A DNA stretch of 64,000 nt. Origin: Ectobius pallidus. Lineage: Eukaryota; Arthropoda; Insecta; Blattodea; Ectobiidae. Where the stretch lies: positions 157,778,532 to 157,842,531 of the forward strand of contig CAXKWD010000001.1 in assembly GCA_964059195.1 (NCBI GenBank). Direction: 5' to 3'. Position numbers and translations under genes: made by a program. Positions 9,850-21,156 of this stretch are shown here, piece by piece. Every line of letters begins with the position of its first letter. The stretch's first letter is position 1. The notes under the pieces were generated by a model, which searched no databases, had not been told where the DNA came from, and saw only the letters and a program-made list of their open reading frames with translations.

Positions 9850-11404
9850 TCTTCTATCTATATCTTCTATCTGTCCTCCGTCTGTCTGTCCGCGATGCCC
9901 AGCGAAATCTACTGAACGCAGAGATCTGAAATTTTATACATAGGCGGACTAAGGGGTCGGAATGTGCACCTCGAAGCCGGAATTTTAATTTTCGCTTTCG
10001 TTCGTGAGTTATGAGTGAAAAACGGGCAGAAAACGTGTATTTATTGCGTTTTCGAAGCATGAGTTTTCAGTAATACAAATCAATTACACTAGGCTTTGGC
10101 TATTTTTGTCATAACTTCGACATAAAAGCATCGCGATCTCTTGAATGTTGTAGCTCACGCTGGTCGATTCATTTGTTTTTAATGTCAAGGCACGCAAACA
10201 TAATATGAAATTTTCAACCTACACCGAAGAGGATTATAATTATTATTATATGGTCAAACGTTGTTAGATTTGGACGAAACTCACTATACAGGGGTTTTCT
10301 GGGCCAAGGAACTCGAATCTGAGGTCGCTTTTACCAGGTGACGCTATCTAATCGTGATATGTAGTCCACATGATTTAGGTGTTAATATAATGATTTAACT
10401 ATTATGCTCTTAATTTTCAATTTTTGAAATAATTATCGCGGGCGAAGCCGCGGGCACATGCTATCTTAAAATAATAAAAGGACGTGTTTGTCTGTCTGTC
10501 CACGATGCCCAGCGAAATCTACTGAACGCAGAGATCTGAAATTTTAAACATAGATGGGCTGAAAGGTGGGCGAATGCGCATCGAAGCCGGATTTTTAATT
10601 TTAGCTTTCGTTCGCGAGTTGTGAGTGAAAAACTGGCAGAAAACGTGATTTTAGCGCTGTCGAAGCATCAGATTTCAGTAATACATTTCAATGTCAAATC
10701 AATTGCAGTTGGCTTTGGCTATTTTTGTCATACCGTGGAAATAAAAGCATCGCGATCGCTTGAATGTTGTAAGCCCACGCTGGTCGATTCATTTGTTTAG
10801 AATATCAAGGCCCGTAGACATATGTAATTTTCAACCTACACGGAAGAGGGATAATCAACATAGACCTAAATATGGATAAACATCTTTCGATTTGGACGAA
10901 ACTCACTATACAGGGATTTTCTGGGCCAAGGAACTCGAATCTGAGATCGCTTTTACCAGGCGACGCTATCTAATCGTGGTATGTAATTCACGTGATTTAG
11001 GTGTTAATAAATATAATGATTTAACTATTATGCTCTTAATTTTTAATTCTTGAAATAATTATCGCGGGCGATCGCTTGATTTTGTAAGTCCATCCGGGAC
11101 GATTCATTTGTTTAGAATATCAAGGCCCGAAGACATATGAAATTTTCAACCTATACGGAAGAGGGATAATCAATATAGGCCTAAATATGGTCAAACATTG
11201 TTCGATTTGGACGAAACTCACTGTACAGGGGTATTCTGGGCCAAGGAACTCGAATCTGAGGTCGCTTTTACCAGGCGACGCTATCTAATCGTGGTATGTA
11301 GTCCACGTGATTTAGGTGTTAATAAATATAATGATTAACTATTATGCACTTAATTTTTAATTTTTGAAATAATTATCGCGGGCGAAGCCGCGGGCACATG
11401 CTAG
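9850..11404 (+). repeat. Higher-order Helitron repeat, copy 1 (~1.56 kb)
   Basis: This block of full unit, full unit and truncated unit is repeated at 11405-13010 with the same order and the same chimeric junction (GCGGGCGATCGC, near 11064-11075). Unit 1 shares with unit 4 variants not seen in the other units, such as CTTCGACATAAAAGC and CAAGGCACGCAAACATAATA. Confidence 0.85.
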
Positions 11405-11785
11405 TCTATATTAATAAAAGGAAGTGTCTGTCCTCCGTCTGTCTGTCCGCGATGCCCAGCGAAATCTACTCAACGCAGATATCTGAAATTTTATACATAG
11501 GCGGACTAAAGGGTCGGAATGTGCACCTCGAAGCCGGAATTTTAATTTTCGCTTTCGTTCGTGAGTTATGAGTGAAAAATGAACAAAAAACGTGCATTTT
11601 TTGCGTTTTCGAAGCATGAGTTTCCAGTAATACAAATCAATTACACTAGCTTTGGCTATTTTTGTCATAACTTCGACATAAAAGCATCGCGATCTCTTGA
11701 ATGTTGTAGCTCACGCTGGTCGATTCATTTGTTTTTAATGTCAAGGCACGCAAACATAATATGAAATTTTCAACCTACACCGAAG

Positions 11786-11830
<45 letters not shown>

Positions 11831-13010
11831 GGGATAATCAATATTAGCCTAAATATGGTCAAACGTTGTTCGATTTGGACGAAACTCACTATACAGGGGT
11901 TTTCTGGGCCAAGGAACTCGAATTTGAGGTCGCTTTTACCAGGTGACGCTATCTAATCGTGATATGTAGTCCACATGATTTAGGTGTTAATATAATGATT
12001 TAACTATTATGCTCTTAATTTTTAATTTTTGAAATAATTATCGCGGGCGAAGCCGCGGGCACATGCTATCTTAAAATAATAAAAGGATGTGTTTTTCTGT
12101 CTGTCCACGATGCCCAGCGAAATCTACTGAACGCAGAGATCTGAAATTTTAAACATAGGTGGGCTGAAAGGTGGGTGAATGCGCATCGAAGCCGGATTTT
12201 TAATTTTAGCCTTCGTTCGCGAGTTGTGATTGAAAAACTGGCAGAAAACGTGATTTTAGCGCTGTCGAAGCATCAGATTTCAGTAATACATTTCAATGTC
12301 AAATCAATTGCAGTTGGCTTTGGCTATTTTTGTCATACCGTGGAAATAAAAGCATCGCGATCGCTTGAATGTTGTAAGCCCACGCTGGTCGATTCATTTG
12401 TTTAGAATGTCAAGGCCCGTAGACATATGAAATTTTCAACCTACACGGAAGAGGGATAATCAACATAGACCTAAATATGGATAAACATCGTTCGATTTGG
12501 ACGAAACTCACTATACAGGGATTTTCTGGGCCAAGGAACTCGAATCTGAGATCGCTTTTACCAGGCGACGCTATCTAATCGTGGTATGTAATCCACGTGA
12601 TTTAGGTGTTAAGAAATATAATGATTTAACTATTTTGCTCTTAATTTTTAATTCTTGAAATAATTATCGCGGGCGATCGCTTGATTTTGTAAGTCCATCC
12701 TGGACGATTCATTTGTTCAGAATATCAAGGCCCGAAGACATATGAAATTTTCAACCTACACGGAAGAGGGATAATCAATATAGGCCTAAATATGGTCAAA
12801 CATTGTTCGATTTGGACGAAACTCACTGTACAGGGGTATTCTGGGCCAAGGAACTCGAATCTGAGGTCGCTTTTACCAGGCGACGCTATCTAATCGTGGT
12901 ATGTAGTCCACGTGATTTAGGTGTTAATAAATATAATGATTTAACTATTATGCTCTTAATTTTTAATTTTTGAAATATTTATCGCGGGCGAAGCCGCGGG
13001 CACATGTTAG
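11405..13010 (+). repeat. Higher-order Helitron repeat, copy 2 (~1.61 kb)
   Basis: Same three-unit structure as 9850-11404. The length difference comes mainly from a TTA microsatellite that expanded at 11788-11829. The chimeric junction is near 12669-12680. Confidence 0.85.
11788..11829 (+). repeat. (ATT)n microsatellite inside a Helitron unit
   Basis: About 14 ATT/TTA repeats. The matching place in the paralogous unit (about 10230-10250) has only a few imperfect copies. Confidence 0.9.
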
Positions 13011-13334
13011 TTGAATATAAATTGGATATTTTCAGAATGGTAGCCTACATCATGACTACAGGCTCGGCCAGTCTGACATGCGCGATTCAAACCAAAGACA
13101 ATAAATGACAACACTAATCGCTTCTGTATTGTCCACTGACTATTATGTGTGTTGCATGTTCATGTGTAAATGTACTACGAGCGTGATTCGTTTCGCAAGT
13201 TACAGCAATCCTCTTTGTGTCCAGTCTAACAAAAGGCAGAATATTGTTGTTATACATTAAGTCAGAATCTCTCCCTTTATTCTCCTGATGGCTCTCATAT
13301 TGTAACTAATAGACGATATGTCGGAGCAGCCTCC

Positions 13335-13397
<63 letters not shown>

Positions 13398-13516
13398 ATT
13401 CTCTGCAAGTACAATTGACCCCATATCACATTTCTGTAATTTTCAATTTACAATTATTTGCAATTTGCTTAATTCATTGAGTCATATATTAATAATATTT
13501 ACATAAAGTTAATTAA
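13011..13516. other. Unassigned sequence with an (ATT)n microsatellite
   Basis: A pure ATT/TTA run lies at about 13336-13395. Nothing else is recognisable. Confidence 0.7.
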
Positions 13517-13640
13517 CAATCAAATACTATGATAATATTATAGAAGAAAAATTCCCCTGACACTAGGGTTTGAACCCAGGACCTTTGGCTATCCGTGCCA
13601 ATGCTCTACCAACTGAGCTAAGCCAGATTTCACTTCACAG
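13517..13640 (-). repeat. tRNA-like repeat T, copy 1
   Basis: Minus strand reads GGCTTAGCTCAGTTGGTAGA (A box and D-arm), TTGGC-ACGGATA-GCCAA as a 5-bp anticodon stem with a 7-base loop, and GGTCCTGGGTTCAAACCCTA (T-arm/B box). The acceptor stem pairs poorly and loop position 33 is C instead of U, so a working tRNA is unlikely. The tail after it, GGGGAATTTTTCTTCTATAA on the minus strand, recurs in the other copies. Confidence 0.7.
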
Positions 13641-13785
13641 CGCCAGATGGATCCTCTCTCCTATGGCTCATTCCCCTAAATGGTCTACCTCACTGACAGA
13701 CAAGTTATGTCATAGGCAGTATTATAAGGCACACTAATGAGTGATTTTTGTGGCCGGGCTTTCACTGTTATTGTACAGTAACATT

Positions 13786-13975
13786 CAAGATAGATATATG
13801 CATATGCATTCATGAACCACTGTTGGTAGAGGATTGGCACGGATAGCCAAAGGTCCTGGGTTCAAATTCCAGTGTCAGAGGAATTTTTCTCCTATAATAT
13901 TATCATGTAATGTCCAACACAGACAATAATCTGTGGTTCATGAATGTATATGCATATATCAATCAAATACTAAAT
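13786..13975 (+). repeat. tRNA-like repeat T, copy 2, flanked by inverted ends
   Basis: The tRNA-like part (TTGGTAGAGGATTGGCACGG to GGTTCAAATTCC, 13819-13872) is in opposite orientation to copy 1. It is bracketed by GATATATGCATATGCATTCA (from 13792) and its inverse near 13940-13965 (TGAATGTATATGCATATATC). The result is a foldback structure around a pseudo-tRNA. The left flank joins the tRNA part directly at GAACCACTGTTGGTAG, so part of the 5' tail has been deleted. Confidence 0.65.
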
Positions 13976-15090
13976 ACTAAATCAAAGTTTCTTAAAAGTA
14001 CAGTTTAAATAGTCACATATAACTTGCATTTCTTGTCCAAAATACTGTATTTATTAAAGGGCTGTTAAATTCTATCTGAGCAATAATCTATTAGAGTAAT
14101 AATTTCTTGTAATTTAACTTCTAAACTGGAGAATTAAAATATAAGATGAGATATCGTCTGATTGGTGTTCTTGCAAATACAGTTATTGGTTCCTGTTTTG
14201 AATCGTTCCAGATAGTGCCCAAATTTACCGTGACCAATTATTAATTGTATTAGTATAAAATTTGGTTCTATGTTCTTGCACTAAAGTATGCCATGTCTAG
14301 TTCAATTGCAAAATAATCACTTTAACACGTAACGAAGAACCATACAACACTGTCATTTTAATTTCATTCTTTGAAAATGGTATTCCAGAACTGCCAATCC
14401 TTGAAGGAGAAGTATTTGAACAAAATGTTCTGCACCTTCTGTTTATCTATTTTCCGAACACTTTTAACAGTTTTTGGGTGGATAGGTGCATACCAGTTAC
14501 AATATCATGTAGTGTTATTGCCTTTTGTCGTTTCATTGTGTTCACTTTTAATTCTCCTTTGCTGAAGGAACATGCATGTTTTATAATATCGCTGCCTTTT
14601 TCGTATTTTAAGCGCTTTATTTTTGTATAACGTAATATAGAACACTCTTCAGTGGTAACTGCAACATAAATCTTTAACATATGAGGCTGCCATCTGAAGT
14701 ACACGGTACTCTTTTTTTCATTCTACAATTTCCCATAACTTGAAACACAATATGAGGTCAAGTAGCTCTCATAAGTACTTACAAGTACAAGTAAAATTGC
14801 TTTCGTAAAACGTGAAACTGTTAAGTGTCAACAAAGAAATAAAGTTCAGTGTAAATAAGAAGAATATATTGAGAAGACCATTAAAATTTACGCATTTCAA
14901 CACACATCGTTTGTTGGTAATGCGTGAACTTGGACATAGCACACTATGGAAAGGAATTTTAAGCTTATAGAAGACATGGAACGGAATGGGATAACCTTGT
15001 AGCATGTGCAGACAGAGACATGGAACGTTACGTATGATTTATTTAGCCCTAATTCACTTTATTAGGCTATTAAATATGGTATAATTGACT
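13976..15090. other. Unassigned A+T-rich sequence
   Basis: Several frames of 60-85 codons are open on both strands but none resembles a protein family. No repeat boundary seen. Confidence 0.4.
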
Positions 15091-15094
15091 GTGG

Positions 15095-15446
15095 AGTTGT
15101 AGAGTAGGATTACTCCCACAAAGTCTCTGGCCTTGAAGACTAACCCAGCCAGCGAGCTTCTCGTTATGTCTCGTTACCAAGATGCGCGGATTCGCTGCGC
15201 GTAAGATCAATGAGCTACTGTTGAGCACAGAGTAAAGATCATGCTGCACGTTGCCAGTGGTAGAAAATACTGTAATAGTTGAGTGGAGGGATAATGCAGC
15301 AGAGACAGAGACAGACAACACGTGGAGTGGGATAGCCAATCAGGGTGCAGCTACCTCCCCTAGGCAGGAACTCTACGAACGGTGAGACTCGCTCCTAAGG
15401 TATATACGTAAAAACCCAGAGACTTTGTAGAAGTAATCCTACTCTA
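15095..15446. repeat. Repeat R with inverted ends
   Basis: The left end TAGAGTAGGATTACTCCCAC plus AAAGTCTCTGG is inverted at the right end (CCAGAGACTTTGTAGAAGTA then ATCCTACTCTA). The interior includes CGCTCCTAAGGTATATACG next to the right arm. The copy at 8113-8225 matches this right arm inverted. No target duplication is evident. It could be a foldback MITE or two inverted copies of one SINE-like unit. Confidence 0.65.
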
Positions 15447-16200
15447 AAGACAATCTGTAGCCCTTTGAATTGTCTTAAATAGCGAATACAGGAAATTAAT
15501 ATTTATTTATCGAAGCCTTCCGACTATTCAAAATTACGGTATTATTTTCTTAATTTAACCAGTGCTGAAACTGGATTTTTTTTTCTAGGGGAAAGCCATG
15601 AATTGAAACGGAGGTATTTACTCATTTATTTTTCATTTTATGAAATTACCTTTTAAATGAATCACATAGATATTACATTACAATAACAACCAATGCAACC
15701 AACTTCTTCACGTACGCATTCAATCTACGGCAAGGTAATCGCGACAAGAAAAGGAGATAATGACCATAATAGGCATAATGGTTCTTTATTAAAACGTGTT
15801 TCCAAAATATACGCCGATTTGATATGGACTTTTCACCCCCGCGTTTATGCCGGAGCAATGAAGAGTAGATTTTTACTTTGCTGGAGCGCCGTTCCGAACC
15901 AACTTCAGCAGTGGCATAGACGAAATTTACAAGTACGCCCTTTTTAGGTTATTTTCATAAAAATTATGACAAGTATGGGTTAGAAGGTCATGAATATAAA
16001 ACGTGAAGGAGTTTAATTTATTAACTTAAAAAAATTATAACAACTGGAGTTAAGCACTTTCAAGTTTCGGCCCAAGACTGTTCAATTAATTTGTTAGCAA
16101 CCATCCTGAATTAACTGAATTATTAATCTAAAAATTAACAGTTCTTTAAAAAAACAATTTCAATCTAAAATTAGAAAATTTATTTAATTACTCTTAAAAC
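15447..16200. other. Unassigned sequence
   Basis: Frames at 15673-15947 are open on both strands without recognisable homology. Confidence 0.4.
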
Positions 16201-16350
16201 ACTTGGAAGACCTAGACGTAGGTGGGAGGACAATATTAGGATAGATTTAAAGGATGTAGGATTTGCGAGGGATGGTTGGAGTTAACACAGAGTACGGTTG
16301 AATGTCGGCTCAGGTAAGCGCGGCAATGAACCTCCGGGTTCCATAAAGTA
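16201..16350 (+). pseudogene. C-terminal end of a LINE reverse-transcriptase ORF
   Basis: From 16206 the plus strand reads LGRPRRRWEDNIRIDLKDVG then FARDGWS and a stop, followed in another frame by RVRLNVGSG and a decayed MNLRVP-like end. The G-R-P-x-x-R-W-x-D-N-(I/L) motif is typical of the very C-terminus of RTE-like and related insect LINE polyproteins. The segment is about 45 codons with a nonsense codon and a frame change. No RT core lies upstream, so it is a 5'-truncated dead copy. The preceding motif of such proteins is found separately at 57398-57520. Confidence 0.75.
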
Positions 16351-16801
16351 GATAATAATCCTTTAGCTTGCTTAGCAATTGTCTATTGCCACTGCGTAAG
16401 TAAGTAAGTAATTAATTTTTAAATTGTTTCCTTATTTCTGACATTATTACAAAATTTTCATTATTAAATTTTAAAATATAGGCCTAGATATATTTGCTAT
16501 ACCTTAAAATAAAATAAAACATTACGGTACCTTAAAATTTTAGGTAAAGTTATTGTATTATCAACTCGTACATTTCCATTGTTATTAATTATAGCATGTT
16601 CTGTCCATACGGGAAATATTAAGTACTCATACTTATGTATGTTGGTAAGTTAATATTTTAGTATAATTACTGCAAATAATAATATATTAGCGTATTTCAG
16701 TGTATTGAAATGAACCGTTCCCTAGCAGAAGCTCTGCATTTTCTGGGTTGAACCCAAATTCACATTTATAAAGATTTTTATATTGTAATGTGTAGCAATG
16801 A

Positions 16802-16868
<67 letters not shown>

Positions 16869-17648
16869 TTAATTAAACAGTAAACTCAGTTTGTTAAAAA
16901 TTTGGACTGTGAGCAATGTATTCTGGGCCATACTTGATTAATATGTGAACCTGCCGTATAAATGCATTAGCCTTTACCTCCGTAACCAAAAGAGTAAATG
17001 AACAAAGGTTGTATCAGTAGAAATGCGCCCATCGAATTTTCCATATGCATTCACAATCAATTAGTGAAAATCATTAGCCATTATTTCATTAGTGCCCTTT
17101 CATGCAAAATTTCCCAATCGACTTCGCAGTTGCCAAGTAAAACATGGAAAAAGTATGTTCTACGTAATCCCATATGGTAATTGAATTTACGTTCTTTCTA
17201 TACAATATGGAGGAATTATCGATCACTCCTAAATACCATTTCTATGACTTCCTACCTTTTGATTTCTATTGTACGCTAGTCATCACTGTTGTGCATTACC
17301 ACGCATTAATTTTTTAATGTATGGCATTTCGAATGTTTATCACATTTTCTAATTATACGATGAATATACCGTACTTACTTTCATCTGTCACATGATCGCC
17401 TTTAATTGCTGCCAGTGCAACAAACAATTTTATGCCAAGCTATCTTGCGTACAATTCATAAAGAGCACAAGTACAATTTTCACTTTTAACAGGTTTAATT
17501 TCAAGGCTTTCGTTTTCTTCACCCTTTTGATAGGGGTCACTCACACACTACAAAAGTCAATAGAGATTAGTTTTCACTTAGAAATTAACACTTGCCTTCC
17601 GCGAAATTAATGAATTTGAATTTATTACTGAAATCAGATAAAAAAAAA
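16351..17648. other. Unassigned sequence with (TTA)n microsatellite
   Basis: A TTA/ATT run occupies about 16803-16868. The rest, including open frames at 16998-17180 and 17392-17610, shows nothing recognisable. Confidence 0.5.
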
Positions 17649-18722
17649 TCATATATATATATTACAATAGCATACAAATGCCCTTAGAAGCCATATAATA
17701 TATGCAATTGAAAGTATGTGGGTATGTATGCGTGTATGTATGTTCCCTATACAAATCTACATGCTTTGAGTGATTTGCACGGAATTTTGCACACACACCC
17801 TCCTCAACTAGGAAAGAAACGCAGGCAACATTAAAATTCAAACAAATCACCCTATCCCATGTAAAATTATATAATTTCTGAGAATATTACATTGAATTCA
17901 CCAAGTGCAATTCAGTTCTCATGACAACAATATTGTTTGCAGTGTTCACATAGGGATTTGGAAGTTGCATGATTCTGGGCCATGGAGTGGGCTTTGACAA
18001 ATAATTAGAAGGCTATCTATATAATTCATTTCTGTAAATCAATAATGGAGAATGAAATCCACGTAAATAAATATCGGGTCTGAAGCATCACATAACTTTC
18101 TCTACCCTGGGCATGGAGAATATGCCTATCATTTTCTCACTTCAAATCTTTTATGTAAAATAAGAGGTCGTATTGCGGGGACAGCGTTTTCAGCCTTCAC
18201 AGTCTGAGTTTGTGCTAAAGATGGGTAGCGAGTATGCTATATCAGAAGTCTGTAAAAAATTCTGTCTACAGGCTTTGTATTAGTTGAGAAAAAGGGATGT
18301 TATATAGTAAGCCCTAAGCATATACAAAGAGACAAAATAGGATGGAACATTTTTTTAGTCCTATGTCTCATATTTTTGGGGAAGAATGTCTGAAGGCGAT
18401 ATTAATTTTCTTTTCATTTTAGCCCTGAAATGGTTGGATGGCAACATGAAAGTGGGAAATAAAATAAAATGTTAAGTTACAGGAAATTCTGTGTCTTCTT
18501 ATTTCAACCTCTACCAGGCATGGTGTGTAAAAGCAATGAGATGCAAAATTCTAAGTCCTGTATAAGCGATAAAAGCCATATCTAGCGTGTCATTCTTTTT
18601 CGCTTCATACTCTAGATACCTACAGAAGGACTTACAGCTTGAAGATCAAAAGTTCTCCATAATTTAATTTTGAACTTTACGCAAAATACAAAACCTGGTC
18701 GACGCCGGGTCTTTTAAGCTTG
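17649..18722 (+). mobile_element. Helitron family 2, copy A
   Basis: The element starts TCATATATATATATTAC at 17649 after an A and ends CTTTTAAGCTTG (CTAG mutated to CTTG) at 18722 before T. Just inside the 3' end is CCTGGTCGACGCCGGGT, a short hairpin. The body matches copy B (31373-32746, minus strand) at many points, for example the CCCTATACAAATCTACAT block, the AGGCATGGTGTGTA block and the CATATCTAGCGT block. No coding sequence. Confidence 0.7.
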
Positions 18723-18785
18723 TGTGTGTGTGTGTGTGTATGTATATATGTAAATAATATATATATATATAAAGTAGAGTAGAGT
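18721..18785 (+). repeat. (TG)n and (TA)n microsatellite
   Basis: TG dinucleotide run, then TATG and ATAT runs immediately after the Helitron end. Confidence 0.85.
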
Positions 18786-19669
18786 TTGTTTGTCCTTTAT
18801 AGAATTCTAAAGTTTTATTCTGATCTTGTGCTTCCCTTTTTTAGTTATACCGATAGAAGAAAGACTTCATTTTTCAACATGCTATGCGAGAAAATTTCAT
18901 TTTGCATCTTAAAGACGATTTATATTTCCGGAAAAAATAATAAAATCAGGTTATTAAAAAAAATTGCCCAGTTCCTGTATTGTCCCCCAAACTTAATTTC
19001 TTCTTTTAGTTGACTAGTCCTTCAGTCATCGAAGTCTCAAAATTTCTGGATAGGATCTGGAAACTGCTGCAGCTGAAGTTTCTGAGAGAAATTCTAACCC
19101 TACCTCACCCCTTGCAACTGAAGTGAGCTGAGCTGAACTGGTGTAAATAAGAGACAAACTTAAATAATTATACTCCGTGATAGCGGAAATGAAGACATAT
19201 AAAAATGAATGTGCTGATTACTTCCACTTGTAATTTAAAAAGTTACACCCCCGGCGCCAGGGTGGGTAATTAAACTCAAACTCTGGATCAATATTGTAGG
19301 CTGCTCGAATGAATAATGTAGCTGCTAATTCTACAACCGTCAATTCTCAGTTCCCATAACTAACTGTAATCTTTCTTCTTGCGAATTTACTCAGTCATCA
19401 TTCAACTACTTACAATACGAAAATTTCATCACTACGCTCCTGTTAGCTAATATTTTAATAAGAAGAATTGCGAATTTCTCGTCGAAATGAAAAGTAATAT
19501 TAACTTTGTGCGAGAAAGAAATAAACATTAAACAAATGGAAGCAGTAAGTGGGGCATAATTCGCATGAAATACATTTCACGTATAAAACAAAATAAATTA
19601 CCTCTTTTTAAAATTGCAGAGAATAGTACAAAATTATATTTCTTTGTATAGCGAAGTAACAGGAATAAT
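18786..19669. other. Unassigned sequence
   Basis: One open frame of 75 codons at 18786-19013 resembles no family known to me. Confidence 0.4.
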
Positions 19670-19677
19670 GGTATAAC

Positions 19678-20649
19678 CAGGGGTGCCCACCCCCGTAGCT
19701 TCACGACTCACTCCCCCGGTTTCATAAAAAGCAACCCCGATTACAAATAATGGAATAACAGTAGGCCTACCTTAAAGCTTATTCTCAAGGAAAACTACAA
19801 TGGCATTTAACTCATACGCGTTTCTTTCGATTTATCTGAAAAAGTATTTTTAATGAGACTGCTTTTACATGATATACAGGGTGTTTCAAAAGTACTTTTA
19901 CAAACTTCGGCCGTGGGCCCCTTATACCAAAAGAAGGAAAAAAAGTTCATATGAACATTTGTCCCATATTTCTTTGTTTTCTCGTTAGGAACTATTCAAC
20001 ACATTGGTACACTCATAACACGTCAACACAAAAAAACTCACAGGTGCTGTCTACAGGGAATTTATCCATAACACTCTTCCAGAATTACTTTACGAAGATG
20101 TGCCCCTGCAAATAAGACAAAACATGTGGTTTATGCATGACGGGGCTCCAGCATATTTTAGTCTTATTGTTCGAGGTGCACTGACTGGTATCTACCATGA
20201 CAGATGGATAGGCAGAGGAGGACCTGTTCCATGGCCTGCACGTTCTCCCGACCTCAGTCCTTTGGATTTTTATCTCTGGGGGAACCTTAGACTATTGGTT
20301 TATGGAGCAGACATCCCGGATGAAGAAACTTTTCATCGACGTGTCATGGGAGCCTGCGAAACCATTCGACACCATCCCGGAGTATTTGAAAGAGTGCGAC
20401 AGTCCATGATTCAACGAGTGCATGCATGTCTAGAAGGAAGAGGAGGACATTTCGAGCATTTGTTATGAGTTTTAATTTTAGGCCTACTAGTTGTATAGTG
20501 TATTCATTTCTAAAGAATTAGAAGAGTTTTTTTACCGTCGGAAGCTATTTATTTCTCTTTTTATTTTTAACATATAATGCTAATTTTGCAACAATTTTCA
20601 CCCCCATGAGTTTCAATGACGCACTCTACCCCTCTTGTGGGCACCCCTG
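19678..20649. mobile_element. hAT-like element carrying a DD41D-type transposase remnant
   Basis: CAGGGGTGCCCAC at 19678 is inverted at 20637-20649 (GTGGGCACCCCTG), a terminus typical of hAT elements. The flanks ATGGTATAAC (left) and ATGTATAAC (right, after GTGTA) resemble a damaged target duplication. Inside, ACAGGGTGTTTCAAAAGTAC at 19876 looks like the terminus of a separate Tc1/mariner-type element, with its transposase at 20031-20468. That suggests nesting. Confidence 0.6.
20031..20468 (+). pseudogene. Tc1/mariner-superfamily transposase, C-terminal part (DD41D-like)
   Basis: The frame is open from about 20031, reading KKLTGAVYREFIHNTLPELL then YEDVPLQIRQNMWFMHDGAP, and ends at TGA 20466-20468. 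WFMHDGAP holds the second catalytic aspartate of the DDE/D fold. WPARSPDLSPLDFYLWG holds the third, and the second and third aspartates are separated by 41 residues, the spacing of the visitor/rosa (DD41D) group. The N-terminal helix-turn-helix and first aspartate are missing: only about 150 bp lie between the terminus at 19876 and this fragment. The downstream terminus is not found. The remaining codons are intact, so decay is recent or internal deletion came first. Confidence 0.8.
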
Positions 20650-20753
20650 GTGTAATGTATAACAAGCGTTCCATGCAGTATTAGGAACAATAATGAAGTA
20701 ATTTAGATTTTTCAGCTTTTTTATTTAAATTATATTTCATAATATATACGGAT

Positions 20754-21156
20754 GTCGGCCGCGGTGGTGTAGAGGTAGCGTGCCCGCCTCTAGATCCGAA
20801 GGTCGCAGTGTCAAACCCGGCTTTGGTTGATGGATTTTTCAGGGGTAAAAATCCTGGACACGGAGTCCTCCGGGAGGGAGCTGGGGGTCCGTGTCGTAGA
20901 TTTACGATACGGAAAATAACTCCAAGCCTAAATTAGAGCTCTGGACAAAATTTATGGGCTATTTCACGTCCAATTAGTACTTTGGTTTCCTGAAGGGTTT
21001 GTGAGGCGATGGGCTTACCACCTGTCCCTCTGCCCTCTCTCGAAAAACAAGGGTAAAGCGTAAAAAACAAATCGCATCGGTAGCAGTAACCTCCACTTAG
21101 AGGCCCTAATGCCATGACAATCGGGATATACAGGAAGATAGATAAATAGATAGATT
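20754..21156 (+). mobile_element. tRNA-derived SINE, family S3
   Basis: The head CGGCCGCGGTGGTGTAGAGG, with TAGCGTGCCCGCCTCTAGAT and AAGGTCGCAGTGTCAAACCC, supplies A- and B-box-like sequences (B box weakened). The body GATTTACGATACGG, TAATTTAGGCTTGGAG (inverse) and GTGAGGCGATGGGCTTACCA matches the minus-strand copy at 48759-49112. A GATA-rich tail ends near 21156. No clear target duplication. Confidence 0.8.

Larger units (their letters stand above)
9850..13010 (+). mobile_element. Helitron array 2: six units in two higher-order repeats
   Basis: Units share the body and the 3' hairpin of array 1. Boundaries: 9850-10463, 10464-~11066, ~11067-11404, 11405-12068, 12069-~12670 and ~12671-13010. 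The array starts with TC after an A and ends in TTAG (mutated CTAG) before a T. A perfect internal head-to-tail joint, CTAG followed by TCTATATTAATAAAAGG, lies at 11401-11421. Units 3 and 6 are 5'-truncated and fused to units 2 and 5 at the same chimeric point. No Rep/helicase gene. Confidence 0.85.

Noticed and set aside
13336..13395. CRISPR-like or satellite array
   Set aside because: Simple ATT microsatellite without spacers. No CRISPR features anywhere and the DNA is eukaryotic.
13565..13637. Possible functional tRNA on the minus strand
   Set aside because: D-arm, anticodon stem and T-arm are tRNA-like, but the acceptor stem pairs poorly, loop position 33 is C, and repeated copies share the same non-tRNA tail.
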